From contig NZ_JBALOP010000020.1 of assembly GCF_036962685.1 (NCBI RefSeq), positions 1 to 64,000 on the forward strand: a DNA stretch of 64,000 nt, read 5' to 3'. A program made the position numbers and the translations under genes. The first letter of the stretch is position 1. Every line of letters begins with the position of its first letter. Positions 60,424-64,000 of the stretch are shown in pieces. A model generated the notes under the pieces. The model was not told the DNA's origin, did no database searches, and worked only from the letters and a program-made list of their open reading frames with translations. This stretch comes from Ferdinandcohnia sp036962685 (GTDB lineage Bacteria; Bacillota; Bacilli; Bacillales; Bacillaceae_L).

Positions 60424-61266
60424 TTATTCCTCTTTCCCTTTTACTACTGGGTTTTCTTCATAGGAGACCCAATCGCTATAACTTCCTGCGTATAGTCTTA
60501 CATTCTTAAACCCTGCCATTTTTAAAGCAATAAAATTGGGGGTTGCCGTTACACCTGAACCACAATAAACAATAATCTCATCTTCATTGTTAAGGTCGGC
60601 AAATCTTTTTTTCTGTTCTTCGCTATTTTTAAAGACGCCTTGCTCCAAGCTTTCTGCCCAGCACTTATTAACTGCACCCGGAATATGGCCTGCGATTCGG
60701 TCAATCGGTTCAACTTCCCCTAAGTAACGGCTTTCATCCCTTGAATCTATTAAAATTGGAGATTGTTTCTTCTGATCAACGATATCCTTTATTTCCTCGT
60801 AAGAAGCAAGCATGCTTTCGCGAATATGGACTTCAAAGGTTGCGGATTCTACTTCCGGCACTTCCTTCGACGTCGGATATCCCGCTTCACCCCAACCCCT
60901 AAAGCCTTCGTTTAAAACATATACCTTGTTATGCCCCAGATACGTTAACAGCCACCAAAAGCGTGATGCAAACTGCCCCTCGCCCCCATCATACACAACC
61001 ACTGTTTTCGAATTGTCTATTCCTACTTTCTCAATTTCACGCTTTAACAGCTCCATATTTGGAAGCGGATGTCTACCCCCATGCACAGATACAGGCGCAG
61101 ACAACTGCTTTTCTAAATCAAAATAAAATGCGCCCGGAATATGGCTTTCCTGATAAAGCTGTTCCCCTTCTGTTGGATTTCCTAATGCAAATCGGCAATC
61201 TACTATTTTTACATCCTTGTTATGTAGTTGTTCAACAAGCCATTCTTTATTCACGACAAAATGCAC
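60424..61266 (-). CDS. Two-domain rhodanese, thiosulfate/3-mercaptopyruvate sulfurtransferase
   Basis: The 280-residue protein has two rhodanese domains. The first is inactive, with Asp in place of the cysteine (VVVYDGGEGQFASRFWWLLTYLG). The second has the active-site loop YCGSGVTATPNF, with the cysteine at about residue 235. It transfers sulfane sulfur from thiosulfate or 3-mercaptopyruvate to an acceptor such as cyanide or thioredoxin. The loop CGSGVTA resembles mercaptopyruvate enzymes. The GTG start with GGAGG eight bases upstream is preferred over an ATG that overlaps the site. It precedes the dehydrogenase by two bases. Confidence 0.9.
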   Translation of the reverse strand: MHFVVNKEWLVEQLHNKDVKIVDCRFALGNPTEGEQLYQESHIPGAFYFDLEKQLSAPVSVHGGRHPLPNMELLKREIEKVGIDNSKTVVVYDGGEGQFASRFWWLLTYLGHNKVYVLNEGFRGWGEAGYPTSKEVPEVESATFEVHIRESMLASYEEIKDIVDQKKQSPILIDSRDESRYLGEVEPIDRIAGHIPGAVNKCWAESLEQGVFKNSEEQKKRFADLNNEDEIIVYCGSGVTATPNFIALKMAGFKNVRLYAGSYSDWVSYEENPVVKGKEE

Positions 61267-61397
61267 TGAAATCGCCTCCATCTATTTACTTCCTATTACC
61301 ATTTTACAATTAATTATGGAACTCTTTCAAAGAAACTCGTTTTTTAATTTAATCTAGGGGGAAAATAAAGAAAATGCAGTTTGAAAGGAAGAAACAA

Positions 61398-62993
61398 ATG
61401 AAGACAACTGATGTACTTGTCCATTGCTTGGAAAATGAAGGTGTTGAGTATCTATTTGGCATCATGGGTAAGGAAACGCTTGATCTCATGGATTCATTGT
61501 CAAAATCGAAACAAATTACGTATATCAATGTACGTCATGAACAGGGAGCCGCTTTTATGGCCGACGTTTACGGAAGATTATCCAAAAAGGTTGGCGTTTG
61601 TCTAGCAACACTAGGACCTGGTGCTACCAATCTTTTAACGGGAATAGCAAGTGCTACTCTTGATCATTCTCCAGTTGTCGCCATTACTGGACAAAAAGGA
61701 TTTGAAGGTCAACACAAGGAGTCCCATCAATATCTTGATATCGTAAAAATATTTGAACCCGCGACAAAATGGAGTGTTCAAATTAAGGATTTAAAAACGA
61801 TACCTAAGATAATCCGCAAAGGATTTCGGGAAGCACAAATGGAAAAGCCGGGAGCTGTCTTAATTGAATTGCCAGAGAATCTAGCACTTGAAAATTCTGC
61901 CTCCCTGCCACTACCGGTTACACCTATCCCAAAAAGTAAACCGACTGCAGAAGCGCTTGAAGCTGCACGAGTTTTAATCAAACAGAGCCAAAAGCCGGCT
62001 ATAATCGTAGGAAACGTTGTAATAAGACAAGAGGCTGTAGAAGAGCTTCAAAAATTCATCGAACAACTTCAATCACCTGTTATCCATAGTTTTATGGCAA
62101 AAGGAATTTTGCCAAAGGACCATCCATTAAATTATTTTACATTTGGGTTTATGAAAAAGGATGAGGCTCTGCCTTTGATGGACGAATCAGATTTATTGAT
62201 CGTCATTGGTTTTGATTCGATTGAGAAACCACCGAAGGATTGGAATAAAAAGAAATGCCCGATTTTACATATCAATCCACTCCCAGCCGAGATCGATGAA
62301 TACTACCCTGTAAATGGTGAATTGATTGGTGATTTAAATGAGACCTTACAAGCACTGACTCAATTAGAGCTTTCTTCTAAACAATGGGCTCCAGCTGGAA
62401 ATGTAAAAGAACGTATTGAGACTGCCTATCAAATTAATAAAGATGTAAAAGGAAAACAAGCACTTTCGATAGAAAACGTACTTACGGTAATCGAAGCTCA
62501 CTCAACAGAAAAGACCATCGTAATCTCTGATGTTGGGGCTCATAAGCTTGCCATTGCCCGCACGTATCAACCAAAACAAGCCGGTCGGCTCATTATTTCA
62601 AATGGATTGGCTTCAATGGGGATTGCCATCCCTGGTGCCATTGGTGCCAAATTAGCATGCCCAGATGCTCCTGTTATTTGCATTACTGGAGATGGAGGAG
62701 CCTTAATGAATATTTCCGAATTGGAGACCGCCAAACGATTGGGGTTAGCTATCATTGTGATTATCTTAAATAATATGTCGTTAAAGTTAGAGGAACAAAT
62801 GATGGAGGAAAAGTTCTATGGTAATAGTTATGGAGCCCAATTTGGAAACCCTGATTTTTCGAAGCTTGCTGAAAGTTTTGGGGCAAAGGGGCTTAGACCT
62901 ATTCAGTTGAGTGATTTTGATCAAGTATTAAAGTATGCGTTAACTAACGAAAATGAGCTCACAATGATTGATATTCAAATGCCACATCAATAA
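61398..62993 (+). CDS. ThDP-dependent acetolactate synthase-type enzyme
   Basis: The 531-residue protein has the three-domain AlsS/IlvB architecture. The catalytic glutamate is Glu48 in NVRHEQGAAFMADVYGR; VGVCLATLGPGATNLLTGIASA follows; ThDP and Mg are bound by ITGDGGALMNISELETA through LNNMSLKLEEQMM. AAAGGAAG precedes the ATG used. No small regulatory subunit or alsD follows, so it may be catabolic or an oxo-acid decarboxylase/carboligase with a different substrate. It is divergent from the sulfurtransferase gene. Confidence 0.85.
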   Translation: MKTTDVLVHCLENEGVEYLFGIMGKETLDLMDSLSKSKQITYINVRHEQGAAFMADVYGRLSKKVGVCLATLGPGATNLLTGIASATLDHSPVVAITGQKGFEGQHKESHQYLDIVKIFEPATKWSVQIKDLKTIPKIIRKGFREAQMEKPGAVLIELPENLALENSASLPLPVTPIPKSKPTAEALEAARVLIKQSQKPAIIVGNVVIRQEAVEELQKFIEQLQSPVIHSFMAKGILPKDHPLNYFTFGFMKKDEALPLMDESDLLIVIGFDSIEKPPKDWNKKKCPILHINPLPAEIDEYYPVNGELIGDLNETLQALTQLELSSKQWAPAGNVKERIETAYQINKDVKGKQALSIENVLTVIEAHSTEKTIVISDVGAHKLAIARTYQPKQAGRLIISNGLASMGIAIPGAIGAKLACPDAPVICITGDGGALMNISELETAKRLGLAIIVIILNNMSLKLEEQMMEEKFYGNSYGAQFGNPDFSKLAESFGAKGLRPIQLSDFDQVLKYALTNENELTMIDIQMPHQ

Positions 62994-62997
62994 AAAA

Positions 62998-63031
62998 GAT
63001 GGTTATTTTGTTTCGAAGCAAAATAACCATC
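62998..63031. terminator. Terminator between ThDP enzyme and methyltransferase genes
   Basis: GATGGTTATTTTG and CAAAATAACCATC form a 13-bp perfect stem between convergent genes, with TCCTTTTT on the plus strand. Confidence 0.9.
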
Positions 63032-63052
63032 TCCTTTTTCGAGATACTTCTT

Positions 63053-64000
63053 CTAGTCATTAAGTTTTTTAATAAACACAACCTTCAGATAGTTCCCTTC
63101 TTTAAACTGCTTAATCGTTTGGAAATCTTGAGGTAATGAAAATTCCTCTTCGATTCTATATTTGCCGTTACTTTCCTTAAAGGCCGCATCAATAAATCCT
63201 TTAAACTTTTTCATGTCAAATGATGCACTATTTGTTGATGCGACAATAATTCCATTTTTCTCCGTAATCGCAATTGCTTCCTTCAAGAGATTCTTATAAT
63301 CTTTTTCGGCACTGAAGGTGAATTTCTTCGACCTCGCAAAGCTTGGAGGATCAAGGATGACCATATCAAATTTCAGATTCTTTTTACCCGCATATTTAAA
63401 ATAATGGAAAACATCCATAACGATAATATCATGGGCTTCATAATCAATGCCATTTACACTGAACTGCTCAATCGTCTTCGGTAAACTACGATTAGCCAAA
63501 TCAACACTCGTTGTCTTTGCGGCTCCGCCCAATGCTGCAAAAACGGAAAAAGCCCCGGTATACGAAAAAGTATTTAATACTGTTTTCCCTTTTGCATACT
63601 TATCTCGAATGGTTCTTCTCACATCTCGCTGATCTAGAAAAACTCCAACCATCGCTTCCTCGTTAAAATAAACCGCAAAGTTAACCCCGTTCTCTTTTAC
63701 AATAATCGGAAATTGTCCTCGCTCACCAGCTAAAAATCCATCTTCCTCAATAAATTTCCCATCAGCTCGAAATCTTTTTTTCTGGTATATCGCTTTGTAC
63801 TCTACGAGATTTTTAAGGGAGGTAACCACATGATCGGAATACGTATAAATTCCTTCACTATACCAATTGATTAAGTAATATCCATCAAAATAATCAATCG
63901 TGAAGCCTCCGATTCCGTCTCCTTCTCCATTAAATACTCGAAAGGCGGTAGTTTCTTTATCGTTAAAAAAGGATTTTCTTTTATCTAAGGCTGCTTTTAT
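63053..64000 (-). CDS. Class I 23S rRNA methyltransferase, RlmI/RlmQ-like, partial
   Basis: The open frame continues without a stop to the window edge; its start lies beyond it, so it is partial at the 5' end (at least 315 residues). The visible upstream part reads TAFRVFNGEGDGIGGFTIDYFDGYYLINWY, the beta-rich central domain of RlmI-type proteins. The SAM domain follows with VLNTFSYTGAFSVFAALGGA (SAM binding), TTSVDLANRSL and the catalytic-type MVILDPPSFARSK. It is probably a 23S rRNA base methyltransferase such as the B. subtilis YwbD/RlmQ type; which base is modified is not readable. Confidence 0.87.
   Translation of the reverse strand: MKAALDKRKSFFNDKETTAFRVFNGEGDGIGGFTIDYFDGYYLINWYSEGIYTYSDHVVTSLKNLVEYKAIYQKKRFRADGKFIEEDGFLAGERGQFPIIVKENGVNFAVYFNEEAMVGVFLDQRDVRRTIRDKYAKGKTVLNTFSYTGAFSVFAALGGAAKTTSVDLANRSLPKTIEQFSVNGIDYEAHDIIVMDVFHYFKYAGKKNLKFDMVILDPPSFARSKKFTFSAEKDYKNLLKEAIAITEKNGIIVASTNSASFDMKKFKGFIDAAFKESNGKYRIEEEFSLPQDFQTIKQFKEGNYLKVVFIKKLND

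Noticed and set aside
1..64000. Insertion sequences, prophage genes, tRNA or rRNA genes
   Set aside because: No transposase, integrase, phage structural gene, conserved tRNA loops or rRNA core sequences were recognised on either strand.

Overview
The window looks like chromosome from a low-GC Gram-positive bacterium of the family Bacillaceae, outside the Bacillus subtilis gene order. The support is strong AGGAGG-type ribosome binding sites, frequent TTG/GTG starts, an S-box (SAM-I) riboswitch, LicT-type antiterminators, CodY- and CcpA-like boxes, and close resemblance of many proteins to B. subtilis families (OdhA/OdhB, AcsA, UxuA, YjmF, BglP, LicT, BrnQ). I recognise no rRNA, tRNA, phage, insertion sequence or CRISPR array. 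About 50 protein genes are present and nearly all are intact; one runs off the right edge.

Layout. 1-5.6 kb: odhAB (2-oxoglutarate dehydrogenase) divergent from a Crp/Fnr-type regulator, with an FNR-type palindrome between them. 5.7-7.0 kb: secreted M23 peptidase. 7.35-13.7 kb: a minus-strand cluster of ATP-grasp ligase, MurE-like ligase, asparagine synthetase-like amidotransferase, C39-like peptidase and Asp/Glu racemase. I read it as a candidate accessory peptidoglycan (D-Asp cross-bridge) pathway. 14.8-21.5 kb: an S-box-led sulfur operon (O-acetylhomoserine sulfhydrylase fused to a CoA-binding domain, a sulfonate/nitrate-type ABC transporter, an acetyl-CoA synthetase-like gene). 22-26 kb: DoxX-like membrane protein behind two Rex/Fnr-like palindromes, a tiny acidic lipoprotein missed by ORF callers, an aldo/keto reductase, a second FtsZ without its C-terminal tail, and a LysM-amidase.

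26-33 kb: hexuronate catabolism (uxuA, uxuB, a GntR regulator, a PMI-like gene) beside a TRAP transporter with a cre-like site. 33-40.7 kb: beta-glucoside uptake and hydrolysis (bglP, 6-phospho-beta-glucosidase, licT) with three RAT/terminator leaders, one before a HAD phosphatase. 40.7-53 kb: scattered housekeeping and stress genes (BrnQ, phosphoesterases, PAP2, LysR with a divergent CofE-like protein, MscS, SDR/TetR pair, uracil-DNA glycosylase, TauE, NERD protein). 53.2-53.9 kb: a strikingly regular 52-bp tandem array. 54-64 kb: ion transporter, NCS1 permease with a Rex/Fnr-like box, class V aminotransferase, an HPr kinase homologue, a dehydrogenase-sulfurtransferase pair, a ThDP enzyme and a partial rRNA methyltransferase.

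The most promising uncharacterised items are the five-gene MurE2/ATP-grasp/AsnB/racemase/C39 cluster, the tailless FtsZ paralogue, the S-box operon with a fused sulfhydrylase, and the 52-bp array. Several dispersed intergenic repeat families are also visible, two with second copies inside the window and one that supplies the C-terminal codons of a LysR gene. All assignments come from reading motifs and remembered families; no database search was run.
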